Shown: positions 17,444 through 26,088 of the stretch, piece by piece
How positions within the stretch are numbered: the first letter of the stretch is position 1
Layout of the letters: the number at the start of each line of letters is the position of its first letter
DNA from: Chryseobacterium sp. 6424
GTDB taxonomy: Bacteria; Bacteroidota; Bacteroidia; Flavobacteriales; Weeksellaceae
Length of the DNA: 64,000 nt
Direction of reading: 5' to 3'
NCBI RefSeq assembly: GCF_003692615.1
Contig: NZ_CP023540.1
Coordinates: forward strand, 1,054,001-1,118,000
Made by a program: the position numbers and the translations under genes
The notes under the pieces: model-generated
Told to the model about the DNA's origin: nothing
The model's input: the letters and a program-made list of their open reading frames with translations, nothing else
The model's database searches: none

Positions 17444-19869
17444 TAGAATCCTAAGATGTTTAACTTTAACTGGATGGCGAAGTTTTCTTTAAAGACAGGC
17501 GTGGCATAATAACCCACACGATAGAAGAAGCCCAGATTGAAGGGCGTGCCAAGAAAATGATTGGTCTCTAAACCAACTTCCTGATACAGACGGTCGAGTT
17601 TTTCAAATGTAAAACAATGTGTTTCAGGTTCGTTCATGTTCCCGATGATGCCGCGATATACGACATCAAAACTTGAAACACTTTTGCCGAACGTACGGAA
17701 ATAAAGAGGCAAGCGGTGGGTGAGGTAATAACCTGCAAAACGGTCGTTATAGTATTTACCACTTTCCATGGTGGCAAACCCGAGGAAAGAAGTGAGGTTC
17801 AGATTAAGTTTTGTGTTGCCGCTGCCGTGGCCATTCATCGCAAAATGATGCCAGATTGGCGCCTCACCAGAAAGTAATCCGCCATATACCCTAAGTCCTG
17901 TTACACCTGCTTTGGTAGTGAAGACATGCTGTGCGAGCGCATCAAAACGGCTGTAGTTCAGCTCGCCGCCAAGGGTCTGCAAGCCTTGTTCATAATTGAG
18001 GTAAAATTCAGGATAATTCTGTTCGTAAGTAAATTTTCCTGAAGGCGTCATGATGTTTTTTGACTTTGGCGAGTATTTCAACGTGGCTCTTACCGCGAAA
18101 TTATCAAATTCACCGCTCTGTCCCTGATAGTTATAATCGAAAAGTGCTTCTTCGGTGTCTTTCTTGGCAGAGATTCTTAAGGTCAGCGCATTTGTGAGGT
18201 CATTTTCATAAGACAGTTTGAAGCCTTTATAGGCATAAAACCGGTCGTTGTTAATATCAATCCCCGAGTTCATATATTTCATTCTGAAAGTCCAGAGATC
18301 TTCATTAAAGCGGCCCGCAGCGATTACATCGTTATAATATTCGGCCCTGAAAACCGAGTTTTTCTCGAGTGTGGTCCTAAGGTCAATACCTGCTCCATAC
18401 TTCCAGCCACGGTCTTTAAAGCCATAAGCGATATAGGCATCTGGTGAGAAATAAGGATTGAAACGTTCGTTCAGCTTTGCGCCGACTCCAATTCTGGCGC
18501 CTTCGTAAAGATTGTATCTAAAGAGTTGTGCGATGTCGAAATCTACAATTCCGACTCTGAATTTGCCTCTTAGCAACCCGGTAAATCCGTTTATTCTTTG
18601 GTCTAGCTTGTATTTTTTTCCTACACTGTCGATTTTTTGATAGGTGAGTTGTTCTCTTGCCGTAAGAGCATCGGTGCGGAAAAGTTCGAGAGATTTGCCA
18701 TCGCTGTTTTTAACCGACATCGTATAACCGCTGAATTCTTTCTTATCTTCAGCGATCGGGGTTTTGAAGTCGAAATAATCGGCGGTCATAAACACGTAGT
18801 TCCCGAATTTTCGATTGGTGGCCAAAGAGTCTTTTTTCTTATTGGAAGTACCGAAGTTGGTGCTGCCCATTTTAATTTTCAGGTTTTCTTTGTTCAGGAA
18901 CCATTTGTTATTTACAGGAACCCAAATGCTGGTAATGCTGCCCTCACTCTTTTTATGACTGTTACTTTCTATTTTTTTAAGTGCGTAGGATTCAGCGTCT
19001 ACATACAGATATCCGTTGTATTTACGCCGGTTTACAGCTTGTTTATTACCTACTTGCCGAAAACGGATGACATAGTTTTTACGGCCTTCAATAGCTATAC
19101 TGTCTGTCAGGAAAAAACGATACAGCGGACGGTTTTCTTTGCGGATTTCCCTTGGGATACGGTTTCGGTTGCTGCGTAACGTCATCATCTCATATAACGG
19201 TTGCTGTAGGCCGGCCACACGGTTATCGAGGATGTTTATTTTTTCACCATATTTTTTAGAATAAAGAAATTCTGAGGCGCGTTCCCATAAAAATAATTTA
19301 CTTTCGGCCATCAGTTTCATTATATTCTCGCTTTCGACGGAGTCTTTTTTCTTTGAAGCTGTTTGTGCGGCAGCGGGTAACTGGCGCAACGAGTCTAATC
19401 TCTTTTCTAGGAAAACGTTATAGGCTCTAATACTGTCTTCATCAATATCGAGCGATATTTTCTCGTATGATTTAAAGGAATACGAATCGAGGCTTTGCGG
19501 GGCATTTTCCTCGAAACGGTCATTTACTTTCTGTAGGATCTCCAGTGCCCGCGGATCGCTTTCATCGTTGATAACCACGCCCTGTATCGACTGTATTTTG
19601 GGGTCTGTTTTGGTAAGCACTACTTCCATCACCTGATCTACCACCGCTTCATCATCATAGAAGCCGGAGGCTTTTACTTCCACTTTCTTACATTTTGTCC
19701 GGAAGTTCAGGATGCCCTGCGCGTTGGTTTTCCCCAGTTGTTTACTGCTACACCAAACACTGGCACCTTCGATGGGCTTTGCATCACCGGCTTGTATGAC
19801 CTTCAGGCGCGATTGGGCCGGAAGCGAAATAGAAATGGCAGAAACCAGCAGAAATAAAAGTTTATTCAT
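17443..19869 (-). CDS. DUF5686 outer-membrane protein with carboxypeptidase-regulatory-like domain
   Basis: An 808-residue protein. The chosen start (19869) gives a clean signal peptide (MNKLLFLLVSAISISLPAQS). Then follows a CarboxypepD_reg-like beta-sandwich (about residues 22-100, IEGASVWCSSKQLGKTNAQG), a mid region and a C-terminal beta-barrel of repeated aromatic strands ending in F (QLKLNILGF). This is the layout of DUF5686 proteins of Bacteroidota, which are outer-membrane proteins of unsettled function. Longer frames upstream lack sense. A -7 element ends 3 nt before the ATG, implying a leaderless or near-leaderless mRNA. It is coupled to the small gene downstream. Confidence 0.85.
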   Translation of the reverse strand: MNKLLFLLVSAISISLPAQSRLKVIQAGDAKPIEGASVWCSSKQLGKTNAQGILNFRTKCKKVEVKASGFYDDEAVVDQVMEVVLTKTDPKIQSIQGVVINDESDPRALEILQKVNDRFEENAPQSLDSYSFKSYEKISLDIDEDSIRAYNVFLEKRLDSLRQLPAAAQTASKKKDSVESENIMKLMAESKLFLWERASEFLYSKKYGEKINILDNRVAGLQQPLYEMMTLRSNRNRIPREIRKENRPLYRFFLTDSIAIEGRKNYVIRFRQVGNKQAVNRRKYNGYLYVDAESYALKKIESNSHKKSEGSITSIWVPVNNKWFLNKENLKIKMGSTNFGTSNKKKDSLATNRKFGNYVFMTADYFDFKTPIAEDKKEFSGYTMSVKNSDGKSLELFRTDALTAREQLTYQKIDSVGKKYKLDQRINGFTGLLRGKFRVGIVDFDIAQLFRYNLYEGARIGVGAKLNERFNPYFSPDAYIAYGFKDRGWKYGAGIDLRTTLEKNSVFRAEYYNDVIAAGRFNEDLWTFRMKYMNSGIDINNDRFYAYKGFKLSYENDLTNALTLRISAKKDTEEALFDYNYQGQSGEFDNFAVRATLKYSPKSKNIMTPSGKFTYEQNYPEFYLNYEQGLQTLGGELNYSRFDALAQHVFTTKAGVTGLRVYGGLLSGEAPIWHHFAMNGHGSGNTKLNLNLTSFLGFATMESGKYYNDRFAGYYLTHRLPLYFRTFGKSVSSFDVVYRGIIGNMNEPETHCFTFEKLDRLYQEVGLETNHFLGTPFNLGFFYRVGYYATPVFKENFAIQLKLNILGF

Positions 19870-20119
19870 GGGACAAAAATATTTAAAATTATAAGAAAAG
19901 TGCTGCGATGCCATCGTTTTCCTCAAATGATATACACTGTGCAAAGCATCATTACAAAATACGTTGAAGACAGTTGACAGAAACTGAAACTTCGTTAACG
20001 AAAGTAATGCCAAAGTCTTTGTAAACTTTGTCGTTAACTATTGATAAAAGGGTTTGACAGGACAGTAATTGTAGGCGAATGACTTAAAATATATTTGAAA
20101 GCAAAAATTAATCATAAAA
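19870..20119. other. Intergenic stretch with TTCGTTAACGAA palindrome, recG to DUF5686
   Basis: No gene is seen in these 250 nt. They hold a perfect 12-nt palindrome TTCGTTAACGAA (19991-20002) and a second TCGTTAAC (20031-20038) upstream of the DUF5686 promoter, which could be an operator. Confidence 0.4.
19873..19881 (-). promoter_or_regulatory. -7 promoter element of the DUF5686 gene
   Basis: On the minus strand TATTTTTGT matches TAnnTTTG and ends just before the ATG, so the transcript would start at or next to the start codon. Confidence 0.45.
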
Positions 20120-22264
20120 TCATGAGATACGCGCCCATTTGTTTTTGCCTTTATAGAACTGAACATAATACTTCCTAAGACCTGCATTTTCCGGTTGCTG
20201 AAGGTGAGGATCTCTTGCCAACAGCTCATCTACGGCCAGTTTCGATACTTTTATCACTTTACCGTCTGCTACCAGATCCAGTTTTTTGAAGTCGATTACG
20301 CCGCTCTGCTGCGTCCCGAGGATATCTCCGGGCCCACGCAGTTGCATGTCCACCTCAGATATTTTAAAGCCGTCGTTGGTTTGTACCATGGTTTTAATAC
20401 GGGTACGGCTTTCTGAACTCAGTTTATCCGAGGTCATTAAGATACAATAGCTTTGTTCCGCACCGCGGCCTACCCGCCCACGCAGTTGGTGGAGTTGTGA
20501 AAGGCCAAATCTTTCAGCGCTCTCAATAATCATTACAGAAGCGTTCGGTACGTTCACCCCAACCTCAATCACTGTAGTAGCCACCATGATTTCTGCTTTA
20601 CCAGAAGCAAAATACTGCATGGCGGCATCTTTTTCTGCGGGTTTCATGCGCCCGTGCAACATGGTCACATTTTTACCTTCAAAAAAATCGCTGATGTGAC
20701 CGAAGTTTTCCATTAAATTTTTATAATCCAAAGTTTCGGACTCTTCAATTAACGGATAGACGAAATAGACCTGCCTGCCTTTTTCAATTTCTTCCTTTGC
20801 AAACCTAAAGACCGATAAACGGTCCTTTTCCCGGCGATGGGCGGTGATGATCGGTTTTCGGCCTACCGGCATTTCATCAATCACCGACACCTCCAGGTCG
20901 CTGTAAAAGCTCATAGCTAACGTGCGGGGGATTGGTGTGGCGGTCATAACCAGGATATGGGGTGGTATTTTATTTTTGGCCCATAGTTTTGCGCGCTGCG
21001 CTACGCCAAAACGGTGTTGCTCATCAATGACTGCCAGGCCTAATTTACGAAACTGCACTACATTTTCGAGCACCGCATGGGTGCCCACTAGCATATGAAG
21101 TTCGCCTGATAAAAGTTCTTCATGAATGATTTTTCGGTCTGATGCTTTCGTAGAGCCAGTAAGCAGCTTTACATTTACACCGGTACCCGCTACCAGTTCC
21201 TGTACCGAATTATAATGCTGCTGCGCAAGAATTTCGGTAGGTGCCATCATACAGCTTTGGTAACCGTTATCCATAGCGATCAGCATCGTGAGCAGCGCGA
21301 CCATGGTCTTACCAGAACCTACATCGCCCTGTAGCAGTCTGTTCATCTGTACCGGTTTTTTCATATCGGTACGGATTTCCTTTAACACGCGTTTTTGTGC
21401 GTTCGTAAGATCAAAAGGCAGGATATCATTGTAGAAATGCTTAAAATTTTCGCCAATGATGGGGAATGGGTTTCCCGGGACCGACGTTTTTTGGTGTTGT
21501 TTTTTAAGTCCGTACCCTAACTGAAAAAAAAATGCTTCTTCAAATTTCAGGCGTCGGTTAGCGTGTTCGGCGTGCTGCACATCTGCAGGGAAGTGGATGT
21601 GATAATATGCTTGCAAACGGCCGATGAGCTTTAGTTTCTTAAGTAACGTAGCCGGCAGGTTCTCGTCGATTATTGCAGGTAAACTGCGCAGGATTTCAGC
21701 GATGACAGATTGAAATAACTTATTGGTTATGCCTCTTTTGGCCAATTTTTCACTACCAGGGTAGATGGGCAACAGGGAGCCAGATATGGCTTTTTTTTCA
21801 TCGGTTTCTATCTCAGGATGTGCCATGGAGAAAGAGCCATTGAAGAGATTGGCTTTTCCGAAGATAAAGATCTCGCGGTTGAGCGGAATTTGTTCTTTCA
21901 TCCACTTTGAATAACGAAACCAAACAAGCTCCATACTGCCGGATTGGTCGCGGAACTTGGCGGTCAAACGTTTCTGTGCGTTACCGTATGCGATTTCCTG
22001 CAGTTCGGTGACTTTTCCTTTCAGTTGGATTTCGTTTTCAGGCTCTGCCGTGAGGTCTTTAATGGCGTAAACTTTACTTTTATCAATATACCGCAGCGGG
22101 TAGAAGGTGAGTAAATCTTCCACCGTAGAAATTCCCAGTACATTGCGGATGAGCTTGGCCCGCTCAGGACCAATTCCTTTTATGTATTCGATGGAAGTTT
22201 CTACTGTCAATTTTTTTAGATAAAGAATATCTGCGAATTTCGGTAAAATAAAAACGACTTCCAA
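20120..22264 (-). CDS. recG: ATP-dependent DNA helicase RecG
   Basis: A 714-residue superfamily-2 helicase that remodels stalled forks and branched DNA. It shows an N-terminal wedge/OB domain (GIGPERAKLIRN; YPLRYIDKS), the Walker A motif LQGDVGSGKTMVAL (about residues 315-328), the family's DEQHRFGVAQR box (DEQH instead of DEAH), MTATPIPRTLA, and the C-terminal motifs LHGRMKPAEKD, VATTVIEVGVNVPNA and LSQLHQLRGRVGRG. The true start may be the TTG at 22210 (LTVETSIEYIKG), which better matches the family N-terminus; the ATG at 22264 adds 18 residues. It precedes the DUF5686 gene on the same strand by about 250 nt. Confidence 0.95.
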   Translation of the reverse strand: MEVVFILPKFADILYLKKLTVETSIEYIKGIGPERAKLIRNVLGISTVEDLLTFYPLRYIDKSKVYAIKDLTAEPENEIQLKGKVTELQEIAYGNAQKRLTAKFRDQSGSMELVWFRYSKWMKEQIPLNREIFIFGKANLFNGSFSMAHPEIETDEKKAISGSLLPIYPGSEKLAKRGITNKLFQSVIAEILRSLPAIIDENLPATLLKKLKLIGRLQAYYHIHFPADVQHAEHANRRLKFEEAFFFQLGYGLKKQHQKTSVPGNPFPIIGENFKHFYNDILPFDLTNAQKRVLKEIRTDMKKPVQMNRLLQGDVGSGKTMVALLTMLIAMDNGYQSCMMAPTEILAQQHYNSVQELVAGTGVNVKLLTGSTKASDRKIIHEELLSGELHMLVGTHAVLENVVQFRKLGLAVIDEQHRFGVAQRAKLWAKNKIPPHILVMTATPIPRTLAMSFYSDLEVSVIDEMPVGRKPIITAHRREKDRLSVFRFAKEEIEKGRQVYFVYPLIEESETLDYKNLMENFGHISDFFEGKNVTMLHGRMKPAEKDAAMQYFASGKAEIMVATTVIEVGVNVPNASVMIIESAERFGLSQLHQLRGRVGRGAEQSYCILMTSDKLSSESRTRIKTMVQTNDGFKISEVDMQLRGPGDILGTQQSGVIDFKKLDLVADGKVIKVSKLAVDELLARDPHLQQPENAGLRKYYVQFYKGKNKWARIS

Positions 22265-22295
22265 AATTTGTCGGGAGCCGTTTTTTATGCCTTAA

Positions 22296-22829
22296 TCAGT
22301 CTTTGATACTTGATTTGAATTTCCGCTGGTAATTTTCCCACTGCTCGCGGGTGGTAATTTTCCTGTACTGATCCTGTGCGATGAAGGGTATGTAAGGCTC
22401 GAGTTCTTTGGCGGTAAGTGCACCCTGAAGTATTGTTATGGGCATGGTTTGTTCATCTAGAAATACGATGGTAGGTACGGCGTTTACGTTCATGAATTTG
22501 GTGAATTCGTGCATAGGATTTCTGAGTTTGCCGTTTATGTGTGCAGGATTGGAAAATGTGCGTCCGAAAAGCGTAAAACTGTCTTTACCTTCTGCATTGA
22601 ATTTTACTGGGTAATAATATTCATTCAGATATTGGCTGATCACCGGATGATTATAGGTGTTTTTCTCCATTATTTTGCATGGGCCACACCAGTCAGCATA
22701 AAAATCGATTAGGATTTTTTTAGGATTTTTCTCCTGGGCAGTTATAGCTTCCTGTAGTGTCATCCATTTCACTTGGGCACTGGCAGAAATAAATAATAAG
22801 AGTATGAATAAAGAGACTGTTTTTTTCAT
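22296..22829 (-). CDS. Secreted thioredoxin-fold protein
   Basis: A 177-residue protein with a signal peptide (MKKTVSLFILLLFISASAQ) and a thioredoxin domain with the redox centre DFYADWCGPCKIM at about residues 42-54. The cis-proline loop follows in AVPTIVFLD. It probably acts as a periplasmic thiol-disulfide reductase; the CGPC centre is typical of reductants. It lies 31 nt upstream of recG on the same strand, so they may be co-transcribed. A client cannot be named. Confidence 0.88.
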   Translation of the reverse strand: MKKTVSLFILLLFISASAQVKWMTLQEAITAQEKNPKKILIDFYADWCGPCKIMEKNTYNHPVISQYLNEYYYPVKFNAEGKDSFTLFGRTFSNPAHINGKLRNPMHEFTKFMNVNAVPTIVFLDEQTMPITILQGALTAKELEPYIPFIAQDQYRKITTREQWENYQRKFKSSIKD

Positions 22830-22866
22830 TAGTAGTTGGATGTCAATAATATCAACAGGTTAAAGA

Positions 22867-24378
22867 TCAGCGCACTTCCTGCATAAGTTTTTTAACCATA
22901 GGGGAGATTAAGATTAAAATAACTCCCGCGACTACGGCATATAAACCAAGTTGTTTATAACCTTCGGTGTACGCTAACAAAGCATCCATATTTGAAGAGC
23001 CACTTTTGGCAGTTGCCATATTCGCCCCAATGATGCCTGCCACATACTGCCCATATGCAGAAGCCAAGAACCACATCCCCATCATCATTCCTTGCAGTTT
23101 TTCGGTAGAAAGTTTCGTCATGATGGACAGACCGATCGGGGAAAGGCAAAGCTCACCAAACGTGATGACCAATAAGGCGATCGTGAATATATTTAATGAC
23201 GTCACACCCTGCAAATCGGCAAAGAACCGCGTGGCGAAAAGCACATAATAACCTAATCCAAGGAAAATAAAGCCAAGTCCGAACTTGATCAGCGTGTTAG
23301 GTTCCAGTTTTCTTTTACTAAGCCAAATCCATAATAAACCGACAAGTGGAGCCAGGAAGATGATGAAAAATGCGCCGCCAGAGTTGTTCACGCCATTTGG
23401 ATCAAGGCCCAGAAGATCTTTATTGAGGTTATTTGCGGCAAATATGCTTAATGAACCACCCGACTGTTCATAAATTCCCCAGAAAAGGATAGAGAATATG
23501 ATGAATACAAGTGCTGCCCAAAGTTTGTTTCTTTCAGAAGAATTTACTTTCGACATTTCGTAGAAAAGATAAATTAAAGTCAAAGGTCCGACAGTCCACA
23601 TGAAATAATCGGTGTATTGCGGTACCGAGACCATTTGCATAATCATAGGGATGAACAGTAAAGAAAGTACATAAACACTCATCACTTTCCATTTTTCCAT
23701 CGGCACGATGGTGCCATTTGGCAAAACTTTTTGGGGCATCAGACCAATCGGGCCGAGACTTCGCTGTGTAAATATAAAATTGATGAGGCTGATTACCATT
23801 ACGATAGCCGCAAGGCCAAAAGCTACGTTCCATCTTTTATCTTCAGGTATCAGTTGAGAAAGCATTTCCCCTTTACCGATGGCGATACAGATATAACCAC
23901 CAAGCAGCGCCCCAAGATTGATGCCCGCGTAAAACAGTGAAAAACCCGCATCACGGCGAGAATCGTCTCCACGGTAAAGTTTACCGACCATTGTGGAAAT
24001 GTTTGGTTTAAAGAAACCGGTACCAACTACTGTAAAAGAAATTCCCAGGAAAAAGAAATCATGCGGATTCATGGCCAGGATCAAACTTCCTGCAATCATT
24101 AGCAAACCGCCCCAAAAGAGTGATTTCCGGAAACCAAGGATTTTATCAGCGAAAAGTCCGCCCACAAAGGTAAAAGCATACACGAAAGCCTGTGTGGCGC
24201 CATATTGCAAATTGGCTTTTTCGTCATCGAATCTCAATTCAGAAATCATAAAGAATACCAGCATCCCGCGCATTCCGTAGAAGCAGAATCGTTCCCACAT
24301 TTCGGAAAAGAATAGTGACCAGATCTGTTTGGGATATTTTCCTTTAAAGTTCTGAATTTGTTCGAGCGTGAAATCCAT
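22867..24378 (-). CDS. POT-family proton-coupled peptide transporter 1
   Basis: A 503-residue inner-membrane protein with about 12-14 transmembrane helices of the proton-dependent oligopeptide transporter (POT/PTR2) family. The proton-coupling ExxER motif is seen as SEMWERFCFYGMR (about residues 25-37). The family signature near TM5 is FYAGINLGALLGGY, preceded by GTGFFKPNISTMVGKLY. It should import di- or tripeptides with protons. It is the first of three tandem paralogues, separated from the next by its own terminator, so it probably has its own promoter (TATTTTCGT at 24394-24402 is a near match). Confidence 0.93.
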   Translation of the reverse strand: MDFTLEQIQNFKGKYPKQIWSLFFSEMWERFCFYGMRGMLVFFMISELRFDDEKANLQYGATQAFVYAFTFVGGLFADKILGFRKSLFWGGLLMIAGSLILAMNPHDFFFLGISFTVVGTGFFKPNISTMVGKLYRGDDSRRDAGFSLFYAGINLGALLGGYICIAIGKGEMLSQLIPEDKRWNVAFGLAAIVMVISLINFIFTQRSLGPIGLMPQKVLPNGTIVPMEKWKVMSVYVLSLLFIPMIMQMVSVPQYTDYFMWTVGPLTLIYLFYEMSKVNSSERNKLWAALVFIIFSILFWGIYEQSGGSLSIFAANNLNKDLLGLDPNGVNNSGGAFFIIFLAPLVGLLWIWLSKRKLEPNTLIKFGLGFIFLGLGYYVLFATRFFADLQGVTSLNIFTIALLVITFGELCLSPIGLSIMTKLSTEKLQGMMMGMWFLASAYGQYVAGIIGANMATAKSGSSNMDALLAYTEGYKQLGLYAVVAGVILILISPMVKKLMQEVR

Positions 24379-24401
24379 TGATTGAAATTTTTAACGAAAA
24401 T

Positions 24402-24431
24402 AGAAAAAACCACCGGATATTCGGTGGTTTT
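24402..24431 (-). terminator. Terminator after POT transporter 2
   Basis: Stem AACCACCG/CGGTGGTT is followed, in minus-strand direction, by a T run. It separates transporter 2 from transporter 1. Confidence 0.8.
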
Positions 24432-24456
24432 AAAGTTTTAAAAGTTATTTGATGGC

Positions 24457-25962
24457 TTAATTAACGCCATGCATCTTCTTCTCTAACCAGCGGCTCATCA
24501 CGAAAAGAATTACTGCCGCAGCACCGCACATCACGATGAATACGAGGAAGAAATCGAACAGGTTAGCGATTTCAAAACCTAGGAAACTGGTAGTAGCAGC
24601 GGCCTGTCCCGCTTCTCCGCTTCCGGGGATCAGCGCAGAAAGCGTACCGGCAAACTTATTCGCAGCGGCATTGGCAAGGAACCAGGTCCCCATCAGCAAT
24701 GATGAGAAACGTAGCGGCGAAAGTTTAGAAACCATGGAAAGTCCTATCGGTGAAAGACAAAGTTCCCCCATGGTGTGGATGACATACAGGGCAATCAGCC
24801 AGAACATGGATACTTTATCCATCATTCCCAGTCCGTAAACTGCAATCGCAATCACTACATATCCTAATGAAACTAAAGCAAGACCAAGCGCCATTTTCTT
24901 TGGTGAAGAAGGCTCTAACCCGCGGTTTCCTAATTTTAACCAAAGTGAGGAGAAGAGTGGTGCCAATAAGATGATTGCCAGTGGATTAACAGATTGGAAG
25001 TAACTTGCAGGCATTTCCCACCCGAACAGATTTCTGTCGGTTTGTCTGTCTGCGAAGATGGTAAGGGAAGCCCCAGCCTGCTCGAACGCGCCCCAGAAAA
25101 AGATGACGAAGAATGCAAGGATGAAGATCACCATAATTCTGTCGCGCTCTTCTTTTGTTAAAGATTTATCCGTCAGTACAATTAGTGGCATCACGACCAT
25201 GGCACCATAGATAAGGTACCCGATGATATCAAGATCACTTTGGAACATGGTCTTGAAATTCATGAAGAAGAAGATCAAACCAATCGCGCCAACGACCATC
25301 CCGAATTGTGCAATCCCAAATTTAGCTGTAGGCATCCCTACCGGCTTGCTGTCTGCATCCACCAAGAGTTTGTTTTTTTGTACGATAAAGGTCACTAATC
25401 CGACCAGCATACCAATTCCGGCGGCTAAGAAACCCCATTTGAAATCTACTTTTTCAGCTAATGTTCCGCAGATGAGCGGCGCAAAGAAAGCCCCAAGATT
25501 AATCCCCATGTAGAATATCGTAAAGGCCGAGTCTACACGGCGGTCGCCCTGTGGGTATAATTGGCCTACCATTGTAGAAATATTCGGTTTAAAGAACCCG
25601 TTACCGATGATAAGCATGGTAAGCCCGATCCACATCAGCGTAATGGCCGAAGCTCCGGTGGTAGACGCACTGAAAAACATAATGAACTGCCCCAACGCCA
25701 TTAAGATCCCACCAATTTCAATACTTCTGCGGTTACCTAGAAAACGGTCGGACAGGTAACCACCCAGTAAAGGGGTAAGATAAACAAGACCGGTATAACT
25801 TCCGTAAATCTGCGAGGCTTCGGCATCGCCCATCAAAAGCATTTTTGTCATGTAAAGCACGAAGATCGCTCGCATACCGTAGTAGGAAAAACGCTCCCAC
25901 ATTTCGGTCATAAACAAAAGATAGAGTCCTTTCGGGTGCCCTTTTTGCACTGCTGTGTCCAT
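24457..25962 (-). CDS. POT-family proton-coupled peptide transporter 2
   Basis: A 501-residue paralogue of its neighbours. The ExxER motif is TEMWERFSYYGMR at about residues 17-29. Further POT signatures are NGFFKPNISTMVGQLYPQGD and the TM5 motif FYMGINLGAFFAPLI. Around 12-14 membrane helices are apparent. It lies between two terminators and has a -7 element (25994-26002), so it is probably transcribed alone. Substrate range (di- versus tripeptides) cannot be read from sequence. Confidence 0.93.
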   Translation of the reverse strand: MDTAVQKGHPKGLYLLFMTEMWERFSYYGMRAIFVLYMTKMLLMGDAEASQIYGSYTGLVYLTPLLGGYLSDRFLGNRRSIEIGGILMALGQFIMFFSASTTGASAITLMWIGLTMLIIGNGFFKPNISTMVGQLYPQGDRRVDSAFTIFYMGINLGAFFAPLICGTLAEKVDFKWGFLAAGIGMLVGLVTFIVQKNKLLVDADSKPVGMPTAKFGIAQFGMVVGAIGLIFFFMNFKTMFQSDLDIIGYLIYGAMVVMPLIVLTDKSLTKEERDRIMVIFILAFFVIFFWGAFEQAGASLTIFADRQTDRNLFGWEMPASYFQSVNPLAIILLAPLFSSLWLKLGNRGLEPSSPKKMALGLALVSLGYVVIAIAVYGLGMMDKVSMFWLIALYVIHTMGELCLSPIGLSMVSKLSPLRFSSLLMGTWFLANAAANKFAGTLSALIPGSGEAGQAAATTSFLGFEIANLFDFFLVFIVMCGAAAVILFVMSRWLEKKMHGVN

Positions 25963-25993
25963 AATATTTTCTGTTGTTAATAATTGTTAAGAG

Positions 25994-26002
25994 ACAAATA
26001 TA
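25994..26002 (-). promoter_or_regulatory. -7 promoter element of POT transporter 2
   Basis: On the minus strand TATATTTGT matches TAnnTTTG, 31 nt before the ATG at 25962. Confidence 0.5.
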
Positions 26003-26044
26003 GTTTTTTTTCCTTTTGGTGGCTGAAAATTTATATTTTTAAAA

Positions 26045-26072
26045 CAAAAGTGCCGGTAATACCGGCACTTTA
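26045..26072 (-). terminator. Terminator after POT transporter 3
   Basis: A perfect stem AGTGCCGG/CCGGCACT with a 5-nt loop is followed by T-rich sequence in minus-strand direction. Confidence 0.85.
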
Positions 26073-26088
26073 TCAATTTCAAAGGCAT

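Noticed and set aside
17441..17445. TAATG overlap of two genes as something unusual
   Set aside because: Overlapping stop-start is common in operons; recorded only as evidence of coupling.
18637..19179. A 180-codon plus-strand frame inside the DUF5686 gene
   Set aside because: Antisense to a clear protein; composition is that of a shadow frame.
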